The translations under genes were made by a program, and so were the position numbers. From Allodiplogaster sudhausi (Eukaryota > Nematoda > Chromadorea > Rhabditida > Diplogasteridae): a stretch of DNA of 64,000 nt. Position 1 is the stretch's first letter. Each line of letters starts with the position of its first letter. The DNA lies in contig CALZFC010000059.1 in the NCBI GenBank assembly GCA_945643635.1, forward strand, positions 2,463,659-2,527,658, given 5' to 3'. Below the pieces are notes generated by a model. The model was not told the DNA's origin. It saw nothing but the letters and a program-made list of their open reading frames with translations, and did not search any database. Below are positions 1 through 11,890 of this stretch, piece by piece.

Positions 1-1472
1 AACAAGACAGCCATTAAAAATCGAAAAAAAAATGAAAAGAGCTTGTGCTGCCTAGTAAATTCTCTCATTTTTGAAGTGAGAACTCGGGGAGCTCCGGCAA
101 CATTCCAAGTTGCACCGGCACCTTCTTCCTCCACTTATCACTATAGAGGAGTGGCAGTAACAACTTATCACTAATAAAACATTGCGACGGTCCGTGTGCT
201 TATGAGTGTGTGTGTGGGTTCTTCGACAGTTCCAGGCCGCATGGGTCTTTGATGACAGATAATCAAATCACTTCAAGGGATTAAAGCAGTCAATTGCGTA
301 TGCGTCTATAAAAAAACGAAATTAAAATACCTTTCCTATAAAATAATTGATATCTGTTTTTGACCCGAAATAATATTTAAAAAAAATTTCACGTCTAAAC
401 AGACGGAATGGAGTTAATGAACATTTTCCTATTTTTCGACGTCTACACCATACATTTCGCCTAGGATTTCTCAAGCTGAACTGTCGAATTGTCCTTTGAT
501 GATCCACTAGAGTGATTTTGCATGAGTTTCCTTTTTATACGGCACACTAAAAGTCTCATATAAAGAATATTAATTCAATGACAAAAGAATGAACGAAGCA
601 TCGGGAAGATAATTCTGGGAGGGCACAAGGGAGGCGGGTAGTCACAGAGCGAGGCTCGGGGTGCAGCCACAGAGGAATTGCCACAGTGGACCGTCATTTA
701 GAAGGCGAGAGATGAAAGAGAGGAGGAGAGTGCAGAGAGGCAGACAGAGGAGACATAGTTAGGGGCACAGGAAAGGTCGATTGAGACTGCAAATCTCGGG
801 TTTTCTTTGCCCTTTCTACGTGAGATCCCTTGACGAGCCCCCAGAATCACTCGGTATCTCCACAGTTCTTCTCTCCGCCAAAACTGGTTTGATGAGATAG
901 TCTTTACTTAAAAAAAGAAAAGCAAACAACTGTAAACAAAAATTAATTCTTGGCTCTAAAACAGTTTGTTTCACATCCTTCGAGCTCCACTACAACATTT
1001 ATTGTTCAGGCAAACAAAAAATAATTGTCTTACAAACCAAGTTTCAGGATTACTGAATTATGATTGAAATAATAAAGGAGTGTTAACGACGAAATTTATC
1101 AACCATATTAATGATAATAATTGCGAATAATAATATAAATAAAAAAAAAACATATTTTAAATTAGAAAGTGGTAAATTGTAAAAAAAAAATTATATGGGT
1201 TGGAATGCTGAAATAATTTAGAGATTTACATAGATATAAAAAAAGAGTTCTATCCTTTTAGTGCTCTTTTATTCTTCTAAACTCGGATTATTCATTCAAA
1301 TAAATTTTTTCTAATCAACCCACGTATGCACTATTGATGAACCTTGCATAATGTTCGTAGAAATAAAATTTGCAGAAGGTAAGCATAAAATGCTGCACTT
1401 GTAAATGTGAGAATTGATGAAGCCTCGAAAAACAAGTAGAAATTTCACTTCACCTCTCCTCACTCTCGAAGG
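1..1472. other. AT-rich intergenic stretch without a supported gene
   Basis: I see no exon chain here. There are A-rich runs around 1140-1200 and short open frames without splice context. The bases before 1473 probably hold the promoter and 5' untranslated region of the small Gly/Tyr-rich gene, but no TATA box or trans-splice acceptor stands out. Confidence 0.4.
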
Positions 1473-1889
1473 ATGGTCTACCCTCTCGCACCGAGCTACT
1501 ACTGGTGAATCATCCTTATATTTTTTTCCGCTAAGCTTTCACCTTAAAATCCCTTGAATAATATATAAATTGCTTTCACGGGAAAAAAATTGAACACTTT
1601 TTTTCAGCCCTGGAGCCGTCGGCAGCCCGTACTATGTTAGAAAGTATTATTTTAAAAGTTTCAAAATAGTTAGTTTATTAAATTAGATCTAATTTAATCA
1701 GCTTGTAATTTCAGGTTGCTGGTGGATACGGCTACGCTGCTCCCTACGGTCTTTTAAATAATAAAAAATTTGAACAAAATTCAAAAGAAGCTTAGAATCG
1801 GAATGGTAAAGAAGATAAAATGTTTAATTGCAGGCTACTCAGCATACGTCGGCCAGTACCCGTACGGGTACGAGTACCCGTATCTCTGA
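1473..1889 (+). CDS. Small Gly/Tyr-rich protein, 49 aa, four exons
   Basis: Function unknown. Exons are 1473-1504, 1608-1635, 1715-1748 and 1834-1889. Phases (2, 2, 1) close exactly, giving 150 nt and a TGA stop, and all three introns have GT donors and AG acceptors. The product starts MVYPLAPSYY, then runs through GGYGYAAPYGY and QYPYGYEYPYL, so almost every third residue is Tyr, Gly or Pro. There is no clear signal peptide. A polyadenylation signal AATAAA lies at 1965-1970, 76 nt after the stop. Gly/Tyr-rich small peptides in nematodes include antimicrobial-like and cuticle-associated families, but without a secretion signal I do not assign one. An undetected upstream exon could add a leader. 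Confidence 0.6.
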
Positions 1890-3249
1890 TTCGCTCTCAC
1901 TTCCCTCGCTCACTCGACTCCCCATACATTCTCCCTTCATCTTCTATGAATAGCACAGTATAGGAATAAAGAGAAAAAGAAGAATTATCGATATTGAATA
2001 GAAGCCACGCATTTGAACAAATGTTCTTTAAAGGAGAAACTCCTACAACGAATAGCTTGCAACAATGAATTTTCTCAAGATTTTCTACGTTGGAAAAGTA
2101 TGTGGGGAATCCTTGCTTAACTGCCAGATTTGACGATTGAGTTGATATTGGAGAACGAAATCGGGCTTACTTATGTGGCTCGAGTCGTCTTGCTACAAGC
2201 AAGCAGGAAATCCTTTTAATTATCTGCAGTTGCGAAAACAGATTTTTTAGAATTTAAGCAAAAGTAGCAAGAATTTATGCAGTTCTCAACAAGGCAATTA
2301 ATTCTTCCATGCACATCAAAATGATGTTTAAACAATGGCACCTCTTGAGGATTATCGTTGATAAAATTTGGCCAACAATCTTGCAGAATTACCTGGTGTA
2401 CCCTTTTAGTAATTTTTCAATCATTTATTTGTGAAAGATGCCTCTACGCGACTTCGCCATGGCTGAGGAGAATTCTCTGATGTCATTTTGATATTCCAAG
2501 GCATTGTTTAGCATGGCATAGTGAACTGCTTAAGTTTCTCCGAGATTGATTCTCGTGCTGAAATGCCTATAAATTTCCTTGTGTCGTTGGAAAGTGTGAA
2601 CAATGTATTAGGGGTCTCTACTGCGGGATCTTAGCAAGTCAGTCACTGTTCAAGAAGATGTTTGTTAGGAAAGTCAATCACTTCCCAAATAATCTGGCTT
2701 GACGCCCGACAGGGTGAAGGCTGTGGTGCTGGTGCAGTGTCTCAATGTGATCTCTCGGCCGGTCCCAGCCAGTACTTTTCCAGGAGGCCCTGCTCGGAAA
2801 AAAATTATTTGAGGTTGATTTATTTGCAATGGTTCTGCATGTTTACCATGTATGATTAAACAGTTGCCACGAGATGTGGAAACAACTGAGATCGAATAAT
2901 CCAACAAATATGCATCACTCATCCTAAGAATCCAACAGCTTGGAGAAGCCGAAAAGTCATAGTCAGAATAGAAGCTGTTTGGAAGTTGGGAAGTTCACAA
3001 TGTACATACATACATACATATGTATGTACGTGGTGAACTGTAGCTTCCCTAATGGTATATCATAAATTTGCATTTTTTTCACACCATATTAATACTTTTT
3101 TCACCTTTTTTTATTACTGACTCAAAAAATGTTTGATTCTCGGCTTTATTCGCGCTAAGAGTGTTGGAGGATGTGGGAGATCGTCAGAGTCTGAGAGGAG
3201 TTGGGGAGTGCAGAGAGAGAAAGAGCGAAGAGACGACGAGGGCCTTGAT
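1890..3249. other. Intergenic stretch, no supported gene
   Basis: It holds the AATAAA signal at 1965-1970 and a short run of TACA/TGTA tetranucleotides near 3000-3035. The small open frames around 2660-2920 lie on both strands over the same bases and have no splice context, so I leave them out. Confidence 0.4.
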
Positions 3250-4345
3250 CTACTTCTTCTTCGACTTTTCCTCAGTCTTTTTCTTCGACTTTTCCTCGGC
3301 CTTCTTCGGATCGTCTGCGGGTGCTGGCTAAAAAGTCAAAAATGTTAAAAGAATAGATTGTATAAAACACAGATCTCATGTGTTCTTCCTGACCTGCATG
3401 ACCGTGGGGAACTCGTAGGTGAGCAGGGAGACCACGGGGTTCTCGACGATGTCGCCCTCGGCGATCTCTAGCTTGGCCTCGCCTCCCTCATTCTTGTCTT
3501 TCTCTTTCTCTCCCTCCTTCTTGTCATTCTCTTTCTCTGACTTCTTCTTGTCCTTCTCCTACTTCTTCTCCTTTTCCTTTTCCGATTTCTTCTTGTCCTT
3601 CTCATCTTTGATCGACTTGGCGCTCTTGCTCTTTCCCTGAAATCAAAATATTTTATACGAAAATAAAATTATTCCTACACGTATGTATGTACTAGTAGAT
3701 CCGGCTTTCTTCTCGCCACACTCTCTTTACCTCTCCCTTCTCATTCGCCATCTCCTGTCTCTCTTTCCTTCGCCCTCACTCTCTTTCACCCGCTCTCTCT
3801 CTCTCTCTCTCTCTCTTTCTCGGTCTCCTCCATTTCCTTGCCTTGAATGAGCCGCTTGCCTCCAGCTTCTTCTTCTTCATCTTCTTCTCCTCTTCCGCCT
3901 CCGCCTTCTCCGTGCTCGTTGGATTGTCTGCAAATAAAATTTTATTCATATATTTGTTTAATTTTATTTATATTTGTGTTTGTGATTCCTCCATCCATTT
4001 CTCCTTTTTCTTCCAGACCTTCGGCCTTCTTCTTGCCGTCGTCCTTGGTCTCCACCTTGCCCTCCTTCTTCTCCTTCCACCTTCTTCTCTCCTTCTTTCT
4101 CCTTCTTCTCAGTCGTGGCATCCTTCTTCTCCTCTACCGGGTTCGCCGCCACGGCAGGCGCGGCATTCGCTGGCGACATGCCGACTACTGACTTCTTCTT
4201 CTGAAAAGCGAGATCATGAGAGTTAGAGAAATAGAAAGAGAAATAGAGATAAAGCGAGGAATAAATTCGTTGGTGTTCCGCTTACCCCAGCACATGTGAT
4301 CATGGCGATAGCGAAGGCGAGCAACGGCAGCAAGAAGTTCAGCAT
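3250..4345 (-). pseudogene. Secreted Lys/Glu-rich protein gene with in-frame stop and frame offset
   Basis: Read from high to low coordinates, exons are 4286-4345, 4019-4200, 3842-3927, 3394-3636 and 3250-3327. Exon 1 is a signal peptide (MLNFLLPLLAFAIAMITCAG) whose ATG follows a TTTTCAG acceptor directly, as expected for SL trans-splicing. The rest is rich in Lys and Glu, with an Ala/Pro stretch early and a less charged segment (LEIAEGDIVENPVVSLLTYE) near the end, finishing KKTEEKSKKK. Exon 2 is 182 nt where its phases need one base fewer or two more, and exon 4 has an in-frame TAG in a KK repeat. The exon 3 donor appears to be GC. Either the gene is decaying or the assembly has errors. Family not recognised. 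Confidence 0.55.
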
Positions 4346-5073
4346 CTGAAAATACATATGAAATTGGAAGAAGATCTTTATCTGTAATGTATCTAATTTT
4401 CATTAAAAATATATTTTAATAGATGAAATAAATTCTGCGGTTACTTTTTCATTATTTCGGACTTGAGAACATACTAATTTCTATGACTTTTATAAATGGG
4501 CATAAAAATGGAAATCGTAGAAATCGCAGCGGCTGACTCGGACAAACTGCCTTCGGTGGATGTTGAATAATAGGAATGACTGCAGCTGCCTTCGGAACCT
4601 CCGATGAGTGAGGAGTTTTGCAAGTGCACTTTTTTATGTTCTTGTAACGTACGTACTTGTATGAGAGTACTTTTTATGAAATTTAGGTGCAGTGAAAACG
4701 TGTTAACTCTTTCGTGATGCTGTAGAGTGCAGTGTTTTCATTCTTGTACTTCGTACTTTCCAATTACTCGTTCGAATCCGAATTCTGTTTTGACAATGAC
4801 AGATTGTTAATTTTTAACAATTTCTTGTAGAGCGAAAAATGACATATGTATGTGTGCAGGTATGCATAAACAGGGGATGGATGAGCTGAAGGAAACATTA
4901 CGAAATTGGCTTTCTTGTGACAATTCAAAAAGGACAATAAGAAAATTTGCTCTTATTGTCAAATTAAATATTCAAAATGAAATTCATATATAAAATGAAG
5001 TTTGTAATATATTCCCTTTCTCCCTCTCTCTCGCTCGCTCTCTTTTTTTGCTCTTCCTCTCCCTCTCTGTCGA

Positions 5074-5341
5074 CTAGACGTACACGCAGCTACTCTCTCT
5101 GATGCGAACGGCTTCTTCGTCCTCCTCGCCGTGCTCGTGATCGATCTTTGCAGCGCCGCGTCTCGATGCGATTGCTAGAAGCTGAACATGGACATAGGAA
5201 TCTTCTACTAATGAGGTTTGTAGTCAATGCTTTCAGACCTGATTGACCTCCTTGATGTCGTAGATGAGCCTTCTCGAAGAGAGTGTCCACGCTGGTCGCA
5301 TCCAGAGCCGATGATTCTGTGACGTAGTCCAATTTGCTCAC
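5074..5341 (-). pseudogene. 3' end of an unrecognised gene ending in CVYV, with a frame offset
   Basis: Two exons are visible, 5239-5341 and 5074-5181, separated by a 57-nt GT-AG intron. The last exon is 35 codons (starts LLAIASRRGAAKIDHE, then an acidic run, ends RIRESSCVYV). The upstream exon reads SKLDYVTESSALDATSVDTL in one frame but IYDIKEVNQ in another, so one base is gained or lost near 5265. The C-terminal Cys-Val-Tyr-Val resembles a CaaX box but may be chance. The acceptor before 5341 (AAAAGTAG) is weak and earlier exons were not found. It could be a decayed gene or a sequencing indel. Confidence 0.4.
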
Positions 5342-5549
5342 CTACTTTTCTTTTCTTCGACTATATTTTCATCCACAAATATGATAATCCAAACCCTGCT
5401 TTAAAACAATTTTCGCACCTTTAAGAAAAGTTGTAGGCAAACATTTCAAAAAGGAACTTTTTTCGAATATAAAAATCTAATCAGCTTAAAAAATTATTCT
5501 CTCTAACAGAGCTGAAGGAATCATTATCTCAAGTACGTATGCATACTGT

Positions 5550-5885
5550 TGTTTTCAATAAATTGATACATAAAAACAACTGCAATTGTCGAAAACTTTC
5601 CATTGCTGGCAAATTGAAAAAATTTTTTTTGTCAATTTGCGACAATTGCAGTTGTTTTTGTGTATCAATTTATTTGCATTCGTTTGGCCGTAGCGCAACC
5701 GTATTTGACAACATTGTGGCTAACTCGTTAAGTCGAACGAAATTGGCGACATTCCGCGAAAGATGACAAAATAGAATCAGCGAATCGTTAGCAAGAGTGA
5801 GACCGACGTCTAAAGGAAGAGAATTTGCCAAAAAAAGCCAGGAAACGGCTATTTCGACGAACTCCGATCGCCCATCTTGTGCCAG
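5550..5885 (+). repeat. Dispersed repeat R1, left part (split by the 5886-14575 insertion)
   Basis: This matches 16880-17345 on the same strand, including the CAATTGC/CAAATTGCC hairpin, the stretch with GTATTTGACAAC, and the end at GACGAACTCCGATCGCCCA. The right part of the same repeat resumes at 14576, so this copy is interrupted by the TIR element. Confidence 0.75.
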
Positions 5886-5918
5886 CCGCGCGATTAATCT
5901 TGCGTTCTGTCAATGACA

Positions 5919-6020
5919 TATCGTCGACAGACAGTCACGACCGTTTTTGGTCATGACCATGTCGAGGACAGGTCGTGACCAGGTCGTGACCATGATCATG
6001 ACCACGGTCATGACCATTCT
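5919..6020. repeat. Left subterminal palindrome array (GGTCATGACC-like)
   Basis: Several copies of GGTCRTGACC, each near-palindromic, lie within 100 bp of the left end of the TIR element. They mirror the array at 14290-14560 in inverted orientation. Confidence 0.7.
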
Positions 6021-7544
6021 TTGCAATTCCCAATGTTAGAATGGCGCGAATGCCATCTGGATTAATGCATCATCAATTAATTTGCTTCTTAGTGGTGGAG
6101 AACATTCCCATTAAAAATTCAGGGTTGCGTGAACAATAAAATGTTGCAAGTCAGACACGTGTTAAATCCTTTTTAATTGGGTTAATTCAATAACCGGAAA
6201 TCACCGTCAAACAAACAGAAACATCAACAAAAAATGTCAACTTGGAATAAATTTCCTCATTATGCAAAGAAAGAAATGAACCGTAATAGGAGAAAGGCGA
6301 CTTGAAATTAAGGAATGACATAAGTGTATAGATCTCTTTCAACAATCAATACTATTTTCAACCTCATAAAATTGAAGAGTTGGCAATCATGAAGAAAACA
6401 TTCGCTCGTTATGACTGAAAAAGGAACAAGCAGCCCATAGAAAACCATGCGAAAGTCTGCTACTTGGTATTTGTTCCGGTTTTCTTGCGGAAAATTTAAT
6501 TGTCTTCACACGGAATGAAATGAGAATTAGCAAACGAGGATTCTACAGATACACCCACCATTCGACAAAATGAATTTCAAAAACAAGAAAGAAGGAATCG
6601 ATTAAATGACCTTTTAAAACGGTGAATTATCATAGCAATCCTCACTCGCTGGTGATTTGCTTGGAATCGGTCGAGTAGGCCGTAGGAGTGGGGAATCCAC
6701 AATAGTCCGCGCGGAAGAGAGCTGCCCTCTGCCGAGATCACTCCGATGCGAATCACTCCGCCATAGCTTCTGCAACAACATTTTAAAGTTCATCATTCTC
6801 GATTTAAGAAATTAAATTAATTATGCTAAGTTTTGTTTTCAAATGCTAAAACGGTAGCAAAAAACCGCCACAACTGCATAAGCATATTCATAAAGTAGGT
6901 GTGAAACCTAAAAGAAACTTCCCTGGAAATGCTTTAATACAGTAAATGCTCGGTTTTCCGCATTGGGGAATAATGCAAATTTCGGCAGGAAGGTGGAAGG
7001 GGTGGGGGAAGGCCTTCTGATGATGATTTTGTTATCTAGTTGCAGTACAAGTTTCCAACGACACAAATAATACAGGCATTATAAATCAGTTATCATGGGA
7101 AGAACTACCGTAAACCAAGAAGAAATACCGTACTCCCGAAACAAGATCGCTCGAATACCGAAACACATCGCTGACAAAACCGCTAATAATTTGATTACTA
7201 AGGCAGGAAAGGCGACAACCTAAACTCAGCTAATAAATGAGGAAGCCCTGAATGTGTGCTTAAATATCATAGAATATCCTTGCATTCACAATGCAAACAG
7301 AATGGAAAATGGTCTGAAAGGGAACGGTAAGAAGGTAAGACATCCCAAAAGTAAATCATTTGAGGTCTCTTCCATGTGATAGTTCCCAGCACATCGGCCG
7401 CGATAAGTGAATAAATAGTTGATTGATTGATTGATTTATTTACGTGCTGCTGCCACGTGTTAATGAATGAAGGTATGTGTATGAGTGATAAAGCAATGCA
7501 TGATATGGTATACATGAGAAGATACAGTACAGTATATATGAGCA

Positions 7545-10388
7545 TCATACAGTATATATGGGCTGTTGTAATGGGGTCGCAGATGGGGAGGAGAGGGAGG
7601 AGGGAGATGAGTGCTTGGCCAAGCTGTTGAATGCTTTCGCGGATCTGATGAAAAACGAATGGTTACGAACGGAGGAGCGAGTGGACGGGTAAGCAAGGAG
7701 GAAGGAAAGGCCGCGAGTACGTGAGTTACGAAAATGGAAATAATGGGGAACGCGATCAGAGATATGCCTGTGGCCAAATACAAGACGACGCGCAAGTGTA
7801 AAATCAGATTGTTGTCTACGAGATAAGAGAGAGGGGAGGGAGAGAGCCTTGTTACGGGTAGCTGGGTTAGGAATATCAGCGCGATTGCTGTAACCAAAAC
7901 AACGGCGGTAAATAAAACGGGTAAAATAGTTCTGGATGCGTTCTAGACGAAGGATATCTTTCTTGAGCCGGGGAGAAAAGACAATGGAGGAGGATTCGAG
8001 CAAAGGGCGAATATACAGGGTATAAGCGGAAACAAGGGCGTAATTGTTTTTGGAACGGAGGGAGCGGATGATGGGGTGACATTTGCTTATAGCCTTGTTA
8101 GCAAGATGCGAGCAGTGGGATGAAAAGGAAAGAGAAGAGTCAATAATAATGCCGAGATCTCGGATGCTGTCTACTGGGGTAAGGGGAGCGCCGTTAAGGT
8201 GGTAAGGTAGCTTGGGGTTGGATTTGCCTAAATGGAGGACGGAACACTTGAGGGGGGCGAGGGGGAGTTGCCATTTGTTGGCCCAGGATGCAACTTCGTC
8301 AATGGCCGCCTGAAGGGGAGCATGAGAAGAAGACTTAGTAAATGAGCGAAAAATCTTAAGATCGTCAGCGAAACAACTAGAATGTACATCATGTGAAGAG
8401 ATAAGAGAATGAAGGTCGCTAGTAAATAGGATAAAAGGGAGAGGACCAAGAACTGTACCTTGCGGGATTCCGCTAGTGACAGGAAGAGGGATCGAGAGGG
8501 AGGAGGCGACACGGACAGAAAAGGTGCGATTGCTAAGGAAGGAGGCGATCCAAGATATACACTTAGGCGGGAGAGAAAGAAGACCAAGCTTATGGATGAG
8601 CTTGGGGTGAGAAACACGATCAAAAGCACTAGCGTGATCAAAGTAAATTACATCAGTGAACTGAGAGTTGGCCATTGCGGAGGTCCATAATTCGAGACAA
8701 CTTAACATTTGGAAATCGATGGAGCGTTTTGGCCTAAAGCCATATTGTTGATCAGGAATAATATGTGCATCGTTGCAAAAAGAATAGAGTTTCCTACAAA
8801 GCATTCTTTCAAAAAGGCGTGAAAATAGGGAGGTTATAGAAATGGGGCGATAGTTGGAAGGGTCAGAGTAAGTTTGCTTCTTCGTAATGGGGATAACTAT
8901 TGACGATTTCCATGCTGAAGGGACAGAGGAAGTGGCATAGGAGTAATCAAAGAGATATTCAAGGGCTTCAGAGATGGGGATAGCTAAGTTCTTGATAAAA
9001 AGCAAATTAAAATTGTCTGGGGTTTTACACGATGAGTTCTTCCAAGATTGAATGAGACGACAGATTTCATGACGAGGGAAATTTATAGAAAAATCAGAAG
9101 GAGGACGGAAACGATGATTGGGTGGCAACGAAGGGAGGGAGCCATTGTCAATGGTATAGGCAGAAGCGAAGGTGTCGGCAAGAAGTTGGGCCTTATCCTT
9201 ATCCGTGAAACAAGAGGAGCCTGAGGGGGAAGTGAGGGAGTCGACTCCTCGAGGCTTGGATGATATGCGGTTACGCATGAATCTTAAGAAAAGGGACTTG
9301 TTATTGGATTTAATGACATGTTTCTCTACGTTCCTAGAATACTTATCCATAGCTCTACAATAAAGGGCATTGGCTGATGCATAAGCTGAGCGGGATGAGT
9401 CAGAGTCAAGAGCTAACATATTGAGCCAAGATTGATAGCGCTTACGTTTGAGGCGGATGATGTGGTTGGGAAGACGGACACCTTGGGAAGAAACTTTCTT
9501 AAAGGGAACAAAAAGATCTTCTACAACACGGAGAGCAGAAGTGAAAGTTTCATACATCATGTTGACATCGGTAAGTCTATGGAAAGGAGCGGGAAAAGAA
9601 TAATAATCTAAGAGAAATTGACAAGCAGCATGGTAATCAACTTTAGCGTAGTCTCTGACATAGGTGAAGGAGGGTTTGGAATGAGACAGAGAGAGGGTGG
9701 CATCGATTGCCGAATGATCGGAGTTGAAGAAAGGGGGAGAGAGAGTGACGTTTGTAATAAGGGAGGGAGTATTGGATAGGACTAGGTCAAGGAAGTGGTT
9801 GTTGCAAGTAGGGGAAGGAGCGAGTTGGGCAAGCTGACACGAGGAAGTAAAATCATGGAAGAGTCTGGATGAAGGGGAGAGTGAAGAAATGGTGGCCGGT
9901 GGGGAAGAGTTCCATAGAATGTTCGGGTAGTTAAAGTCGCCAAGAAGAATGGTAGGATGAGGAGCAGAGGAGAGATCTGTGAGAAGCTTGACAAGGTTAG
10001 TGTTATCATCAGATGGGCAAGCGGGAGCGCGATAAACTAAGATGATGCGGATGGGGTCGCTACTGAAGCTAGCGTCAACTGCGAGCAATTCGAAAGCGTG
10101 GGGGCGAGAGTGTGACAATAAGGTGGTGGTGGAGATGGAAGAGCGGAAGATGAGGGCAACACCGCCGCCTTTGCGTCTGGTGCGGTCTTGGCGGATAATA
10201 GAGTAATCGGGAGAACCGTTAAGTAGAAAGTTGTCAGTCAAGGAAGAGGTAAGCCATGTCTCGACAATAGCAATGATTGCAAACGAACGGGAGAAAAGGG
10301 ATGATAATTCGTGGGTCTTGTTAACAATCGAGCGGGCATTAAAAGAGTATATTGAGGAATTGGTTTGCCTGCGAGTGGCAGTAGTTAA
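7545..10388 (-). CDS. LINE ORF2: endonuclease-reverse transcriptase, open throughout
   Basis: This is the retrotransposition enzyme: the endonuclease nicks the target and the reverse transcriptase copies the element RNA. The frame is open for over 940 codons. The endonuclease shows FNARSIVNKTHEL and IVETWL upstream of the TTG at 10241, then GGVALIF, LLGDFNYPN and SDHSAI. The reverse transcriptase shows YRPISITSLFSRLFERML, QYGFRPKRS, SGIPQGTVLGPLPFILF and the catalytic FADD at CFADDLKIF. No ATG precedes the endonuclease in frame; the frame reaches back to the ORF1 stop at 10385, so coupled reinitiation is likely and the exact start is unknown. The copy is long and open, hence young or recently active. 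Confidence 0.85.
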   Translation of the reverse strand, partial: LTTATRRQTNSSIYSFNARSIVNKTHELSSLFSRSFAIIAIVETWLTSSLTDNFLLNGSPDYSIIRQDRTRRKGGGVALIFRSSISTTTLLSHSRPHAFELLAVDASFSSDPIRIILVYRAPACPSDDNTNLVKLLTDLSSAPHPTILLGDFNYPNILWNSSPPATISSLSPSSRLFHDFTSSCQLAQLAPSPTCNNHFLDLVLSNTPSLITNVTLSPPFFNSDHSAIDATLSLSHSKPSFTYVRDYAKVDYHAACQFLLDYYSFPAPFHRLTDVNMMYETFTSALRVVEDLFVPFKKVSSQGVRLPNHIIRLKRKRYQSWLNMLALDSDSSRSAYASANALYCRAMDKYSRNVEKHVIKSNNKSLFLRFMRNRISSKPRGVDSLTSPSGSSCFTDKDKAQLLADTFASAYTIDNGSLPSLPPNHRFRPPSDFSINFPRHEICRLIQSWKNSSCKTPDNFNLLFIKNLAIPISEALEYLFDYSYATSSVPSAWKSSIVIPITKKQTYSDPSNYRPISITSLFSRLFERMLCRKLYSFCNDAHIIPDQQYGFRPKRSIDFQMLSCLELWTSAMANSQFTDVIYFDHASAFDRVSHPKLIHKLGLLSLPPKCISWIASFLSNRTFSVRVASSLSIPLPVTSGIPQGTVLGPLPFILFTSDLHSLISSHDVHSSCFADDLKIFRSFTKSSSHAPLQAAIDEVASWANKWQLPLAPLKCSVLHLGKSNPKLPYHLNGAPLTPVDSIRDLGIIIDSSLSFSSHCSHLANKAISKCHPIIRSLRSKNNYALVSAYTLYIRPLLESSSIVFSPRLKKDILRLERIQNYFTRFIYRRCFGYSNRADIPNPATRNKALSLPSLLSRRQQSDFTLARRLVFGHRHISDRVPHYFHFRNSRTRGLSFLLAYPSTRSSVRNHSFFIRSAKAFNSLAKHSSPSSLSSPSATPLQQPIYTV

Positions 10389-11605
10389 AAATGGGGGAGA
10401 GGATGGTAGTAGTGGAAAGGGGGAGTGGGATTGAGAGAGGCGAGAGGGGCGAAGCGGTTGTTAGTGGTGAAGTCGGGGTTAGGGGGGTGGTAGTTAGGCG
10501 GCGGATTGGTGTAGATGGGAGGAGAGGGGACAAAGTGAGAGAGCGGTTGCGTCGGCTGGAAGTGATTGGGAGAGAGAGTAGGAGGTGGGAGAGAGGGGAG
10601 ATAAGACGCGCGATGAGGTGGCTGGGATGGAGGGGGAGTGGGAATGCGGCCCACAGCGGCGGCATAAGAGGGGTTAGAGAAGAGGGAAGTGGGGTTGGTG
10701 TTAGTGTGGGAAGGCCGGCGGGTGGCCACGCGAGATTGAGGGGGGCGAGGGGGGCGAGAGGTGGGGGCCGTGCGATGGCCGGGGGGTTTGGCGAAGAAAC
10801 GCGAGTAGTCGGGGAGCTTCGGGGGGGGGATGATGCCACACTCTGCGAACGTGCGCGAGTTGAGGATATAACAGTTGGAATAGGAAGAGGAGTGGCGGAG
10901 CTTGTGGGATCTGGCGATTGCGAGCGCCTGGAACTTGGATGTGGGGAGGATCACTTTCAAAGGGTTAGAAGCATTGGGGCGGGGGTGATCTACCAGCGGG
11001 TTGACAGCAATGGGGAGACACGGGACACCAAGGGTGTCCAGGAGACCAACGACAGAGTTAAAGTATAAGTAAGCAGTGTGAGTGGAATTGTTTCCGTGTT
11101 GGACTGGGAGGCCATAGACAACAAGAGCCCGGCGACGCTCGTGTCTGTCTCTAACCTCATCGTCCGTCTCCCGGGATTAGTCCCAGGGAGTGGGGGAGGA
11201 CGAAGAGGTGGAGGGGGGGGGTTTCATCGGAAGGAGTCATAACAACATCATCATGGGCAAGAGTAATATTAGAGGAGGCATTAGTGGCAGCAGGAATAGG
11301 CTTTGGGGCACGACAGTAAGTGGTGAGTTATATGAATCGACTTTGAGGACAAGAATGGAAGCAGAAAGATCGCTGATTGTCAGATCCTTGATGGCTGCGT
11401 TGGACTCGAGAGTGGAGACGGAGGAGGAGAGAGAGGCGATGGTGGACTTGAGCGCGGACAGTTCTTCTACGAGGAAGTCGAGGACGTCGTCCACTTCCAA
11501 GGTGGCGGAGGGGGTGCCGCCGTCATCCGCTGCGGCGCGCTTCCTTCTCTGCCTTCTGCTCTGGAGAAAGGAGGAGACAGCAGAGAGATCAAGGGGTTCA
11601 GTCAT
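10385..11605 (-). pseudogene. LINE ORF1, nucleic-acid-binding protein, frameshifted with internal stop
   Basis: It starts MTEPLDLSAVSSFL at 11605, then a coiled-coil-like stretch (LVEELSALKSTIASLSSSV). A frame change near 11.3 kb is needed to continue into YCRAPKPIPAATNA, and a TAA interrupts the frame near 11.18 kb. After it the frame resumes with ERRRALVVYGLP, typical of ORF1 RNA-binding domains, and a Pro/Thr/Ser-rich tail ending at 10385. ORF1 is therefore inactive while ORF2 is open. Confidence 0.65.
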
Positions 11606-11820
11606 GAATGATGACTTACAAGGGAACCATCTAAGCATAGCCCGGCGGATTTTGATCTCACCTGTCCAGATTGATAGACCAAGTCGAGAAATGATGAAAA
11701 CCATTTTCACTTTTTCCTAAATGGCCTCTGGCGATTTTATATTGATTTTTAAAGTTTGCATAAAATCGTAGAATTTAGTGGCTTTACCACTGTTAATGTC
11801 TGGCTTAAGCAATTGAACAG

Positions 11821-11890
11821 GCCTGCAGGGCGCAGTGGGTTGCGTGCTCGCTTATGGTTTTGAATGTCACAGGTTCGAACCCCATTCGGT
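11821..11890 (+). repeat. tRNA-derived SINE head with Pol III A and B boxes
   Basis: An A box-like GGCGCAGTGGGTTGCGTGC is followed by the B box GGTTCGAACCCC. The acceptor stem does not pair, so this is a tRNA-derived repeat rather than a tRNA gene. The downstream TTGAAATCTTTTGCTACGG resembles the tail of the copy at 27506. Confidence 0.7.

Larger units (their letters stand above)
7421..11720 (-). mobile_element. CR1-like non-LTR retrotransposon (LINE)
   Basis: The 3' end, at low coordinates, finishes in short tandem AATCA repeats near 7421-7440, as in CR1-type LINEs, which end in short repeats rather than poly(A). ORF2 (7545 to about 10.39 kb) has endonuclease and reverse transcriptase; ORF1 (10385-11605) is broken. 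The 5' region continues into the foldback at 11615-13045. Confidence 0.85.

Noticed and set aside
10391..11068. 225-aa plus-strand frame rich in Gly and Arg
   Set aside because: It lies antisense to LINE ORF1 and reflects its Pro/Ser/Thr-rich codons.
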